Shown here in pieces: positions 1-7,759 of a DNA stretch of 64,000 nucleotides. The notes under the pieces are model-generated. The model made no database searches, was not told where the DNA came from, and was given only the letters and a program-made list of their open reading frames with translations. Source of the DNA: Devosia sp. (lineage in GTDB: Bacteria > Pseudomonadota > Alphaproteobacteria > Rhizobiales > Devosiaceae); the NCBI GenBank assembly GCA_016713105.1, contig JADJPS010000003.1:186001-250000 (forward strand), read 5' to 3'. Numbering within the stretch: position 1 is the first letter of the stretch; each line of letters begins with the position of its first letter. The position numbers were made by a program, and so were the translations under genes.

Positions 1-556
1 CCAGCAGCACGCCCAGGGGGAGCGAACCAATGATCGCAACGGACGAGATGATCAGCGTGACCAGCAGCCCGCCCCACTGCTCGGTGGGTACCGGCCGCAA
101 TCCGAAACTGCCGCCGGCGAGCAGGACGTAGGTCACGACCGGCAGGACGACGAGGAACAGGATGGCGTTGATCACCTTGAACGGCACCTTCGGGATGGCC
201 AGCGGCACCAGAAGCAGCGCGGCCAGGGCGAAGACGAGGTTCGGACGCCAGTACTGATCGATCGGATAGAAGCCGTAGATGAAGAAGTTCACGCGGTCCC
301 CGATATAGGCCCAGCACGCTCCGGCACCGGGATCGCGGCATTGCTCGACCGTTCCGCCGGGAAACACCGCATTGCCAAACAGGAAGCCGAACAGCGGCGG
401 CACGGCCCACAGCAGGAACGCGATGCCGAGCAGCGTCAGCACGGTGTCGGTCGGGGTGGAGAACAGGTTCCTGCGCAACCACAGCGCGATGCCGCTGGCG
501 CGTTGCGGTGCCGGCTGGGCCTGCTGGATCTCGGTGCGGACGTAGCTGATGGCCAT
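1..556 (-). CDS. aapM: General L-amino acid ABC transporter permease AapM (C-terminus outside window)
   Basis: Inner-membrane permease of the AapJQMP importer for polar amino acids; partner of AapQ. The start is the ATG at 554-556, three bases after the aapQ stop, so the two are translationally linked. About 185 residues are visible. They begin MAISYVRTEIQQ, then an arginine-rich cytoplasmic stretch, a first membrane segment (TLLGIAFLLWAVPPLFGF), a periplasmic loop with two cysteines (EQCRDPGAGACWAYIGDR) and further membrane helices. The long N-terminal region before the transport domain is typical of AapM, whose usual length is near 380 residues. The reading frame runs off the left edge. The ATPase aapP would be expected next, outside the window. 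Confidence 0.93.
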   Translation of the reverse strand, partial: MAISYVRTEIQQAQPAPQRASGIALWLRRNLFSTPTDTVLTLLGIAFLLWAVPPLFGFLFGNAVFPGGTVEQCRDPGAGACWAYIGDRVNFFIYGFYPIDQYWRPNLVFALAALLLVPLAIPKVPFKVINAILFLVVLPVVTYVLLAGGSFGLRPVPTEQWGGLLVTLIISSVAIIGSLPLGVLL

Positions 557-559
557 GGC

Positions 560-1750
560 TCAGCGCTCCACCAGCGCCACGCGGGCATTGTACCAGTTCA
601 TGATCAGCGAGGTGAGCAGCGAGAAGGTCAGATAGACCGCCATGGTCATGGCGATGATCTCGATGGCCCGACCGGTCTGGTTGAGCGAGGTCCCCGCAAA
701 CACGTTCACCAGTTCGGGGTAGCCGATCGCGGCACCGAGCGACGAGTTCTTGGTGAGATTGAGGTACTGGCTGGTCAGCGGCGGGACGATGACCCGCATC
801 GCCTGCGGCACGATCACCAGGCGGAGCCGGTCGCTCTCCTTGAGGCCCAGCGACTGCGCCGCTTCGGTCTGGCCATGGCTGACGGCGAGGATGCCGGCGC
901 GAACCGTCTCCGCGATGAAGGCGGCGGTATAGATGACCAGCCCGAAGGCAAGGGCGACGAACTCCGGTGGCAGTTGCACACCGCCGGCGAAGTTGAACCG
1001 CTGCAGCACCGGCGGATCGAACGGAACGTCCGCCCCGCTGACAATCCAGACCAGCCCGGGGATGGCCACAAGCAGCGCCAACGAGACCAGCAGGACCGGG
1101 AAGCGGTGCCCGGTCTCATCGAGGCGGCGCCTGGCCCAGATCCGCAGGCCGATCGCCACGGCGATCGTGAGGAAGAACGCCACCACAACGAAGACGAACT
1201 GCTCATCCGGCAACGGACGGGGCAGGAACATGCCACGCTGGTTGATGAAGATGTCGAAGGGAAATTCCAGCGAATTCCGGACCGCCGGCATCGCCTTGAG
1301 GACCGCGAAGTACCAGAAGAAGAGCTGCAGCAGCAGCGGTATGTTCCGAATGAGCTCGATGTAGACAGTCGCCAGCCGCGCAATGATGAAGTTGCTGGAG
1401 AGCCTGGCGATGCCGAGGGTGAAGCCGAGAAGGGTCGCGAGGACAATGCCGATGACCGCGACCAAGAGAGTATTGGTCAGGCCGACGAGAAACGCTTCCC
1501 AGTAATAAGATGTGCGATCCCAGTGAAACAGCGAAAAGCTGATGTCGAAGCCGGACGTCTTCCACAGGAAATCGAAGCCGGACGTCTTGTTCTGCGCCTG
1601 CAGATTGATCGCAGTATTGTTGATGATCCAGAGGAGGAAGAGCACCACCAGCAGGCCAACGACGATCTGGTAGAAGACGCCCCGCAGCACGGGGTCATTG
1701 AGGAAGAACGTCCGCGGCGGCGCCTGACGCGCCGTGTCCATGCTTGCCAT
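560..1750 (-). CDS. aapQ: General L-amino acid ABC transporter permease AapQ
   Basis: Inner-membrane permease of 396 residues for amino-acid import, working with AapM, the binding protein AapJ and the ATPase AapP. It starts at ATG 1750 (an in-frame ATG nine bases inside is possible). Several hydrophobic helices are clear, for example FYQIVVGLLVVLFLLWII near residue 27. The C-terminal half carries the polar-amino-acid permease hallmark, an EAA-type loop (GQTEAAQSLGLKESDRLRLV) before the last helices. An early loop with FDFLWKTSGFDI matches the AapQ/BztB type. It sits between aapJ, 115 bp upstream, and aapM, 3 bp downstream, so operon order is J-Q-M. Confidence 0.95.
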   Translation of the reverse strand: MASMDTARQAPPRTFFLNDPVLRGVFYQIVVGLLVVLFLLWIINNTAINLQAQNKTSGFDFLWKTSGFDISFSLFHWDRTSYYWEAFLVGLTNTLLVAVIGIVLATLLGFTLGIARLSSNFIIARLATVYIELIRNIPLLLQLFFWYFAVLKAMPAVRNSLEFPFDIFINQRGMFLPRPLPDEQFVFVVVAFFLTIAVAIGLRIWARRRLDETGHRFPVLLVSLALLVAIPGLVWIVSGADVPFDPPVLQRFNFAGGVQLPPEFVALAFGLVIYTAAFIAETVRAGILAVSHGQTEAAQSLGLKESDRLRLVIVPQAMRVIVPPLTSQYLNLTKNSSLGAAIGYPELVNVFAGTSLNQTGRAIEIIAMTMAVYLTFSLLTSLIMNWYNARVALVER

Positions 1751-1822
1751 ACGTGATTTCGCCTCTGCCCAGGAAAACCTTCAGCAGGCGGACACGATCA
1801 ATGCATCCGCCGCCATCCGATT

Positions 1823-1860
1823 GCGTGTCCGGCACCGCCAGGCGGCGGCACCGGACACGC
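1823..1860 (-). terminator. Intergenic hairpin between aapJ and aapQ (partial terminator)
   Basis: An inverted repeat five bases after the aapJ stop: a 10-bp arm GCGTGTCCGG, a two-base internal mismatch, a 5-bp arm and a 4-base loop. No T-run follows on the minus strand. Such hairpins behind a binding-protein gene commonly stabilise its mRNA or lower permease expression; that role here is inference. Confidence 0.55.
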
Positions 1861-1865
1861 ACCGA

Positions 1866-2897
1866 TCAGCGGATCGGCGGAGAGTACTGGATGCCGCCGT
1901 CCCTCCAGAGGGCATTGAGGCCACGGGCAAGACCGATAGCCGTCGCCGGCCCGACATGGCGCTCATAGCTCTCGGCGTAATTGCCGATGTGCTTGATGAT
2001 CTGGTAGGCCCAGTCCTTGGTCAGGCCGATCGGGGTGCCGAAGTCACCTTCGACGCCGAGCAGGCGCTTGATGGCCGGATTGTCGGAGGCCAGCATGTCG
2101 TCGACATTGGCCTGCGTCACGCCGAGTTCCTCGGCCTCGAGCAACGCGAAATACGTCCAGCGGGCGACATTGAACCAGCCATCGTCACCCTGACGCACCA
2201 CGGGGCCAAGCGGCTCCTTGGAGATGATCTCGGGCAGGATCACGTGATCGGCCGGGTTGGCGAACTTCGAACGCTCGGCGGCGAGTGCCGAGGAGTCTGT
2301 GGTGTAGACGTCGCAACGTCCATCTTCGTAGGCCTTCTCCACCTCCTCCTCATCGACTAACACGACGGTGTTGAACTCCATCTTGTTGGCCGCGAAGTAG
2401 TCGGCAGCGTTGAGCTCGGTCGTGGTGCCGGACTCGATGCAGAGAGCGGCGCCACTGAGGTCGAGGGTCGAGGCAATGTTGTCCTCCTTCCTCACCATGA
2501 AGCCCTGGCCATCATAGAACATGGTGCCGACGAACTTGATGCCGAGCTGGGTGTCGCGGCTCATCGTCCAGGTGGTGGTGCGCGACAGCACGTCGATCTC
2601 GCCCGCCGACAGCGCGGTGAAGCGTTCCTGCGAAGTCAGCGGGGTATAGCGGACCTTGGCGGGGTCGTTGAAGATCGCGGCCGCGAGCGAGCGGCAGTAG
2701 TCCACCTCGAGGCCGGTCCAGTTGTTGTTGGCGTCCGGAGCGGAGAAGCCGGGGACACCGCCGGTCACGCCACATTGCACGTACCCCTTGGCCTTGACCG
2801 CGTCGAGCGTGGCCGAGGTGGTGGTCTGTGCAATTGCAGCCGTCGCGGAAAGGCCGATGCCTGCCGCGAATGCGACGGTAAGCAGCTTGTTGATCAT
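1866..2897 (-). CDS. aapJ: General L-amino acid ABC transporter substrate-binding protein AapJ
   Basis: Periplasmic solute-binding protein of 343 residues that delivers polar L-amino acids to AapQM. I chose ATG 2897 over the longer open frame because it gives a clean signal peptide (MINKLLTVAFAAGIGLSATA, cleavage near AIAQ) and has AAAGGG upstream. The mature part begins with SATLDAVKAKGYVQCGVTGG, the typical AapJ/BztA start, followed by WTGLEVDYCRSLAAAIF and the ligand-pocket segment SRTTTWTMSRD. The length matches the family. It is first in the aap operon and diverges from metC across a 220-bp intergenic region (2898-3117) in which I see no recognisable riboswitch. Confidence 0.96.
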   Translation of the reverse strand: MINKLLTVAFAAGIGLSATAAIAQTTTSATLDAVKAKGYVQCGVTGGVPGFSAPDANNNWTGLEVDYCRSLAAAIFNDPAKVRYTPLTSQERFTALSAGEIDVLSRTTTWTMSRDTQLGIKFVGTMFYDGQGFMVRKEDNIASTLDLSGAALCIESGTTTELNAADYFAANKMEFNTVVLVDEEEVEKAYEDGRCDVYTTDSSALAAERSKFANPADHVILPEIISKEPLGPVVRQGDDGWFNVARWTYFALLEAEELGVTQANVDDMLASDNPAIKRLLGVEGDFGTPIGLTKDWAYQIIKHIGNYAESYERHVGPATAIGLARGLNALWRDGGIQYSPPIR

Positions 2898-3117
2898 TGG
2901 TTGTTGCCCTTTGTTTCCTGACCCTGTTTCGCCCGGCACGCCTGGCGGGGCAGCGCGTACCGGCGGCACCTCCGCCTTGGAGGGCGGGAGTGATGCTGCT
3001 AGCATCGAAGCGGCAATTGACGGTTGCGTCAAGCTCCATGGCCGAAATGGGGCAGCACACCTGACTGTTTTTTGTTCACCGACCGCCAATGACTGCATTT
3101 TGGGCAGGGATTTCGAC

Positions 3118-4302
3118 ATGACTTCGAACGCTGGGAAAGACGCCAGAGCCGCGTCCCCGGAAACCATTCTCACGCATAGCGGCCGCAGGACCGATGAACA
3201 GTTCGGCTTCGTGAACACGCCGGTATATCGCGGCTCCACGGTGCTGTTCGGGACGCTCGACGACCTCGAAGGCAGCGGCGCCCCCTACCGGTACGGCCGC
3301 ACGGGAAATCCCTCGACCCAGGCAGTGGAAACCGTGATCACCGCGCTCGAGGAGGCGGCGGGAACGGTGCTGGCGCCGTCGGGCCTCGCTGCAATCAGCA
3401 CGGCACTGCTCTCGGTCGTATCGGCGGGCGACGATATCCTGCTCACCGACTCGGTCTATGAGCCCACCCGGCTGTTCTGCCGCGAGACGCTGGGACGGAT
3501 GGGCGTCACCACGCGCTTCTACGATCCGCGGATCGGCGCCGGCATCGCCGACCTGGTGAACGAGAAGACGAAGCTGGTCTTTGTCGAGAGCCCCGGTTCG
3601 CTGACCTTCGAGGTACAGGATCTTCCGGCTATCTCGGCGGTCGCCAGGCCGCGAGGGATCGCGGTGATGGTGGACAACTCCTGGGCCACCCCCCTCTTCC
3701 ACAAGCCCCTGACACTGGGGGCAGATATCGTCGTGCATGCCGGCACCAAGATGTTCATCGGTCACTCCGACGCGATGTTCGGCACCGCCTCGGCCAATGC
3801 CGAGTGGTGGCCCCGACTGTCCCGCACGCACCGGCTGGCCGGGATATGTGCCTCTCCCGACGACGCATTCCTCGCCGCACGGGGCCTCCGGACTCTCGCA
3901 ATCCGCATGAAGGAACAGCGCGAGCGGGCGCTAGAACTGGCGCGCTGGCTCGAAGCCCGGCCGCTGGTCGAGCAGGTCTTGCACCCCGCCCTCGAAAGCC
4001 ATCCGGACCACGCCCTGTTCAGGCGCGACTTCAGCGGTTCGGGGAGTCTCTTCTCGATGGTGCTGAAGGGCAAGCCGAGAGCGGCGATTGCCGCGATGCT
4101 CGACGGCCTGGAACTGTTCGGCATGGGTTACTCGTGGGGCGGCTACGAGAGCCTCTGCCTCCCTGTCCATCCGGAGAGGATTCGAACCGCGACGCGCTGG
4201 GAGTCCGACGGCTGCACGTTCCGCATCCATGTCGGGCTCGAGGGCATCGACGATCTGAAGGCCGACATGGCGGCGGCGCTGGATCGATATGCGGCGGCCT
4301 AG
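3118..4302 (+). CDS. metC: Cystathionine beta-lyase
   Basis: PLP-dependent enzyme of the Cys/Met metabolism family, 394 residues, cytoplasmic. It cleaves cystathionine to homocysteine, pyruvate and ammonia in methionine synthesis. Start ATG 3118 gives MTSNAGKDARAASPETILTHSGR, with a purine-rich GGCAGGGA upstream. Visible motifs are YGRTGNPSTQAVE (substrate loop), DNSWATPLFHKPL (PLP-ring aspartate region), and the lysine site HAGTKMFIGHSD. The C-terminal FGMGYSWGGYESL followed by WESDGCTFRIHVGLEGIDDL is typical of the alphaproteobacterial MetC group. Other Cys/Met lyases are similar, so substrate is by family. Its stop overlaps the convergent phosphatase stop by four bases. Confidence 0.93.
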   Translation: MTSNAGKDARAASPETILTHSGRRTDEQFGFVNTPVYRGSTVLFGTLDDLEGSGAPYRYGRTGNPSTQAVETVITALEEAAGTVLAPSGLAAISTALLSVVSAGDDILLTDSVYEPTRLFCRETLGRMGVTTRFYDPRIGAGIADLVNEKTKLVFVESPGSLTFEVQDLPAISAVARPRGIAVMVDNSWATPLFHKPLTLGADIVVHAGTKMFIGHSDAMFGTASANAEWWPRLSRTHRLAGICASPDDAFLAARGLRTLAIRMKEQRERALELARWLEARPLVEQVLHPALESHPDHALFRRDFSGSGSLFSMVLKGKPRAAIAAMLDGLELFGMGYSWGGYESLCLPVHPERIRTATRWESDGCTFRIHVGLEGIDDLKADMAAALDRYAAA

Positions 4303-5024
4303 CGGCGAAACAGCGCCAGGACCGGCGTGAAGGGCTGGCGGACGATGCGTCCGCCGGCAGCCGAGAACAGCCAGTTGCGGGCCGCGAAGGCGTTGCGAAC
4401 GGCGTAGGCGCCCAGGGTCCCGAGCACAGCACCTGCCGTGATGTCCGTCACGTAGTGGGCGCCGACGACGATTCGCGAGAGGCTGATCACCAGCGCGAAC
4501 ACCAGCGCCGGCACCGTCAGCCGCGGCCAGAGGAAGGCGACGACCATTGCCATGGCGAAGGAGGTGGTGGCGTGGCCGGACGGAAAGCTCTGGTAGTCGT
4601 ATTCGGAGAAGTTCCACCTGAAGACCAGCGGCAGATCCGGCTGATAGACCTCGGGGCGGCCGCGCCCGATCAGCCGCTTCAAGAGGGTCGAGGCGAGACC
4701 CGGAAGACCGACGCCGAGGAAGACGAAGCCCGATGTCGCGGCCAACTGCCCGAACGCGCCGCGCCACGGCTGGTACGGTATCCAGCGCAGCAGGGCGAAG
4801 AGCAGCAGCAGCACCAGTGCGGGAACCAGGATCCAGTCGGACTCGCCCCACTGCGTGAGCCAGGCAAAGACGGCCCGGACCGATTCCGGCAGGCCGGTGC
4901 CGAACTGCGAGAGGGGTCGATCGAGCCAGTAGAGGGCGGCGATCAGCACCGCAAAGCCCGCGGCGAGGAGCAGGCCGTTGCGACGACTGAGACCAAGCGG
5001 CCAGGGGCGGTCGAGATCGAACAT
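4299..5024 (-). CDS. PAP2-family phosphatase, integral membrane
   Basis: Membrane phosphatase of the type 2 phosphatidic acid phosphatase superfamily, about 241 residues. All three signature motifs are present: KRLIGRGRP, FPSGHATTS, and SRIVVGAHYVTD with the catalytic histidine. About six hydrophobic segments surround them. Likely substrates are lipid phosphates, such as undecaprenyl pyrophosphate or a lipid A phosphate, but the sequence does not decide. The frame is open to a TTG at 5060; I prefer ATG 5024 because the membrane domain follows directly (MFDLDRPWPLGLSRRNG). The gene is convergent with metC and the two stop codons overlap in CTAG. Confidence 0.88.
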   Translation of the reverse strand: MFDLDRPWPLGLSRRNGLLLAAGFAVLIAALYWLDRPLSQFGTGLPESVRAVFAWLTQWGESDWILVPALVLLLLFALLRWIPYQPWRGAFGQLAATSGFVFLGVGLPGLASTLLKRLIGRGRPEVYQPDLPLVFRWNFSEYDYQSFPSGHATTSFAMAMVVAFLWPRLTVPALVFALVISLSRIVVGAHYVTDITAGAVLGTLGAYAVRNAFAARNWLFSAAGGRIVRQPFTPVLALFRR

Positions 5025-5117
5025 GCTCAGCTTGTCGTTCGTTTCCCCGCCGCACGTCAACCACCGGACCGCCAGCTTGCTCTTTGGGCCAACTGACGGT
5101 ATCGGAATGTCGACAGT

Positions 5118-5194
5118 CGGGGCATAGCTCAGCCTGGTAGAGCACCGGTTTTGGGAACCGGGGGCCGAGTGTTCGAATCACTCTGCCCCGACCA
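5118..5194 (+). tRNA. tRNA-Pro (anticodon TGG)
   Basis: A complete cloverleaf can be drawn: acceptor CGGGGCA paired with TGCCCCG, D-arm GCTC/GAGC, anticodon stem CCGGT/ACCGG around loop TTTGGGA, T-arm GAGTG/CACTC around TTCGAAT, discriminator A and an encoded CCA at 5192-5194. Confidence 0.97.
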
Positions 5195-5210
5195 TTCGAC
5201 GAGGACGACG

Positions 5211-5519
5211 ATGATGACGGCACGTATCTACCGACCTGCGCCGAACGCGATGCAGTCCGGCCGCGGCAAGTCCAGGGCCTGGGTTCTGGTGCACGAGCCC
5301 TCGGCGCCACGCGAGATCGAGCCGCTGATGGGCTATACCTCCACCACGGACATCGGGGCGCAAATCCGGTTGAGCTTCGACACGCTCGAGGAGGCCGAGG
5401 CCTATGCCCAGAAGAATGGCATCGCCTACCACGTGCTGCCGGAGCATCGCGCCATCCCCAAGCGCAACAGCTACTCGGACAATTTCCGCTCAGACCGCAG
5501 GACGCCCTGGACGCATTGA
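5211..5519 (+). CDS. NADH dehydrogenase (complex I) accessory subunit, NDUFS4-like
   Basis: Small protein of 102 residues in the ETC complex I subunit conserved region family (NDUFS4/18-kDa type), a stabilising subunit of respiratory complex I in alphaproteobacteria and mitochondria. The family hallmarks are visible: ARIYRPAPNAMQSGRGKSR followed by W-L-E-like WVLVHEP, then the core MGYTSTTDI and a helix LSFDTLEEAEAYAQKNGI ending in YSDNFRSDRRTPWTH. I placed the start at the first of two adjacent ATGs, 5211, because GAGGA lies just upstream. The gene follows tRNA-Pro by 16 bp. It sits far from any nuo operon in this window, as is usual for this subunit. Confidence 0.93.
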   Translation: MMTARIYRPAPNAMQSGRGKSRAWVLVHEPSAPREIEPLMGYTSTTDIGAQIRLSFDTLEEAEAYAQKNGIAYHVLPEHRAIPKRNSYSDNFRSDRRTPWTH

Positions 5520-5532
5520 CGGCCGGCGGGTG

Positions 5533-6456
5533 ATGCGGTCGATGCTGCGCCGCGTCGCCCTTGCTGCCTGCCTCGCCTTCACCCCCTGCCTTCCGGCGAT
5601 TGCCGACCCTGCGATGTGGCGGGTCAGCGACGGCGACAGCCACGTCTGGCTGTTCGGCTCCATCCACCTGTTCAGCCGGCCGATGGACTGGCGCACCGAG
5701 GCGTTCGACGCCGCACTGCAGGACGCGGACCAGGTGTGGTTCGAGATGGTGTTCGATGCCGAAGCGTACGCGACCATCGCCAGACTGACGATCCTCGAGG
5801 GGCGGCTGCGCGATGGCCGGCGGCTGAGCGACCTGCTGACCGAAGACCAGAACCTCCGCCTCGACCGCGCCATAGCGGCCACCGGGCTCGACCCTCTCGT
5901 GTTCGATCGGCTGCAGCCATGGATGGCCGAGGTGACGCTGTCGAGCGGGAGCGTCCAGGGGACGACCGCCGGCGTCGATATCCTGATCGATGCCGAACTG
6001 GATCCGGCGCGGAAGCGCGGACTGGAGACGGCGGAGGAGCAACTGGGGCTCTTCTCCAAAGTGCCGCTCGATCAGCAGATCGACAGCCTGATGGCGACGA
6101 TCGACGCGTTGCAGGCGGGCGGCATCGAGGGACAATTGGCGCGCATGACCGACGCGTGGGAGAGCGGCGATACCGCGGCGCTGGATACGCTGATCCGGCA
6201 CGAGATGGGGTCCGCCGACAGCCCCCGCTACCGGCGGCTGCTGACGGAGCGCAATACCCGCTGGGTCGGGACCATCGAAGAGATCCTCGCCGCGAACGAT
6301 GAGTCGATGATCATCGTCGGGGCCGGGCACCTGGTGGGCCCGGATGGACTGCCCACGCTGCTCGAGCAGCGCGGTTTCGCGGTCGAGCGGATCGGAGAGG
6401 CGCCGGCGGCCGAGCCCCTGCGGGGCCCGGCCGAGCGGGCAGCTAGACGTCGCTGA
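5533..6456 (+). CDS. TraB/GumN-family protein, exported
   Basis: Protein of 307 residues in the TraB/GumN (PrgY-like) family, a group with a presumed metal-dependent protease fold and little direct biochemistry. A signal peptide is visible (RSMLRRVALAACLAFTPCLP, cleavage near AIADP). Family motifs are VWLFGSIHLF near residue 30 (the GSIH/GTIH histidine motif), FEMVFD, a central segment ending TAGVDILIDAE, and the C-terminal IIVGAGHLVGPDGLPTLLEQRG (the GAxHLxGxxGLxxLL motif). Both conserved histidine motifs are intact. Start ATG 5533 gives the signal peptide. Its 3' end overlaps the convergent dehydrogenase by 14 bp. Function in the cell is unknown. Confidence 0.88.
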   Translation: MRSMLRRVALAACLAFTPCLPAIADPAMWRVSDGDSHVWLFGSIHLFSRPMDWRTEAFDAALQDADQVWFEMVFDAEAYATIARLTILEGRLRDGRRLSDLLTEDQNLRLDRAIAATGLDPLVFDRLQPWMAEVTLSSGSVQGTTAGVDILIDAELDPARKRGLETAEEQLGLFSKVPLDQQIDSLMATIDALQAGGIEGQLARMTDAWESGDTAALDTLIRHEMGSADSPRYRRLLTERNTRWVGTIEEILAANDESMIIVGAGHLVGPDGLPTLLEQRGFAVERIGEAPAAEPLRGPAERAARRR

Positions 6457-7594
6457 GCCTCGTCCACTTGCCGTCATGGTGGCTGGAGGCGACGGCGGCC
6501 ATGATGAATTCCATGCCCTCGACACCATCGGCAAGGCTCGGCAGCAGCGGCGCCACGTCCTTGCCTTCGCCGCGGATGACCTGGGCGAACTGGCTGTAGA
6601 GCGTGGCGAAGGCTTCGAGATAGCCCTCGGGGTGACCGCCCGGGATGCGGACGTTCATCGAGGCGGCGGGCGGAGCCGAGATGGCGCCGCCGCGCGTCAG
6701 CAGCTGCTTGGGTTTGCCGAACTCGGTGAACCACATGTAGTTGGGGTTGTCCTGGCGCCACTCGAGCCCGGCCTTTTCGCCATAGACGCGCAGTTGCAGG
6801 CCGTTCTCATTGCCGACAGCCACCTGGCTGGCCCACAGCATGCCGCGCGCGCCCCCCTGGAAACGCAGCAGGATGTGGACGTTGTCGTCGAGCTTGCGGC
6901 CCTTGACGAAGCTGGTGAGGTCGGCGCTCACCGCCTCGGTCTTCAGCCCGGTGACGAAGCGGGCGAGGTTGTATGCATGGGTCCCGATGTCGCCGATGGC
7001 GCCGCCGGCGCCGGAGCGCTTGGGATCGGTCCGCCACGACGCCTGCTTGTTGCCCGGATCGGCGGCGTTGGTGAGCCAGTCCTGCGGATACTCGACCTGG
7101 ACGACGCGGATCTTGCCCAGCGCGCCGGACTTCACCAGTTCGCGCGCCTGCCGCACCAGCGGATAGCCCGTATAGTTGTGGGTGAGAAGGAACTTCGCCC
7201 CCTTCTTCGGCCTGATCGCCGCCAGCGCCCGCGCATCTTCCAGCGTCGAGGTGATCGGCTTGTCGCAGATCACGTGGATGCCGGCCTCGAGGAAGGCCTT
7301 GGCCGGGCCGTAGTGCATGTGGTTCGGCGTGACGATCGAGACCGCCTGGATGCCGTCCTTGCGGGCGGATTCCCTTGCCGCCATCTCCTCGTAGGAGGTG
7401 TAGATGCGGTCTTCGGCGAGGCCGACATTCCGGCCCGACTCGATCGCCACCTCGGAGCGCGACGACAGCGCCCCCGCCACCAGTTCGTAGTCCCCGTCGA
7501 TGCGGGCCGCGACGCGGTGGACATAGCCGATGAAGGCTCCGGTCCCGCCGCCGACCATGCCCAGACGAATGCGCGGTGCGCCGTTCTCTGCCAT
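6443..7594 (-). CDS. Gfo/Idh/MocA-family NAD(P)-dependent oxidoreductase
   Basis: Cytoplasmic sugar or inositol dehydrogenase type, 383 residues. The Rossmann start IRLGMVGGGTGAFIGYVHR is present; the usual EKP motif appears as CDKPITST with the catalytic-region lysine kept, and GGAIGDIGTHAYNLARF matches the DxGxH signature of the C-terminal domain. Start ATG 7594 is preceded by AGGGAGCA. The gene lies downstream of a TIM-barrel isomerase on the same strand, 165 bp away with a palindromic repeat between them. This pairing of dehydrogenase and isomerase is common in inositol and keto-sugar catabolism. The exact substrate cannot be read from sequence. Confidence 0.88.
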   Translation of the reverse strand: MAENGAPRIRLGMVGGGTGAFIGYVHRVAARIDGDYELVAGALSSRSEVAIESGRNVGLAEDRIYTSYEEMAARESARKDGIQAVSIVTPNHMHYGPAKAFLEAGIHVICDKPITSTLEDARALAAIRPKKGAKFLLTHNYTGYPLVRQARELVKSGALGKIRVVQVEYPQDWLTNAADPGNKQASWRTDPKRSGAGGAIGDIGTHAYNLARFVTGLKTEAVSADLTSFVKGRKLDDNVHILLRFQGGARGMLWASQVAVGNENGLQLRVYGEKAGLEWRQDNPNYMWFTEFGKPKQLLTRGGAISAPPAASMNVRIPGGHPEGYLEAFATLYSQFAQVIRGEGKDVAPLLPSLADGVEGMEFIMAAVASSHHDGKWTRLSDV

Positions 7595-7641
7595 TTGTTT
7601 CTGCTCCCTTGTTCCCCGACGAGGTGACCCACAACCACCGC

Positions 7642-7729
7642 GTCACCCCGGCGAAGGCCGGGGCCCAGAGTGAGCCGGCGCTACGTGCGTCGGCAGCTCA
7701 GGATGGGTCCCGGCCTGCGCCGGGATGAC
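7642..7729. repeat. Intergenic palindromic repeat, copy 1
   Basis: Two imperfect inverted arms of about 27 bp (GTCACCCCGGCGAAGGCCGG on the left, its near-complement ending GCGCCGGGATGAC on the right) around a 30-bp spacer. A second copy with the same arms lies at 31210-31301. It resembles REP-like elements dispersed in alphaproteobacterial intergenic regions. Confidence 0.75.
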
Positions 7730-7759
7730 ACCGAGTGTGGGGCATCCCCATGCATAAGC

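Noticed and set aside
341..1756. A 471-residue plus-strand open frame over aapQ
   Set aside because: Shadow of aapQ, which has clear permease motifs; the plus frame is Arg/Gln/Asp rich without any domain.
2898..3117. A SAM-type riboswitch before metC
   Set aside because: Alphaproteobacterial met genes can carry SAM-II elements, but I could not find the conserved stem-loop pattern in these 220 bases.
3931..6534. An 867-residue minus-strand open frame
   Set aside because: It spans metC, the phosphatase, tRNA-Pro and two other real genes in the wrong frame.
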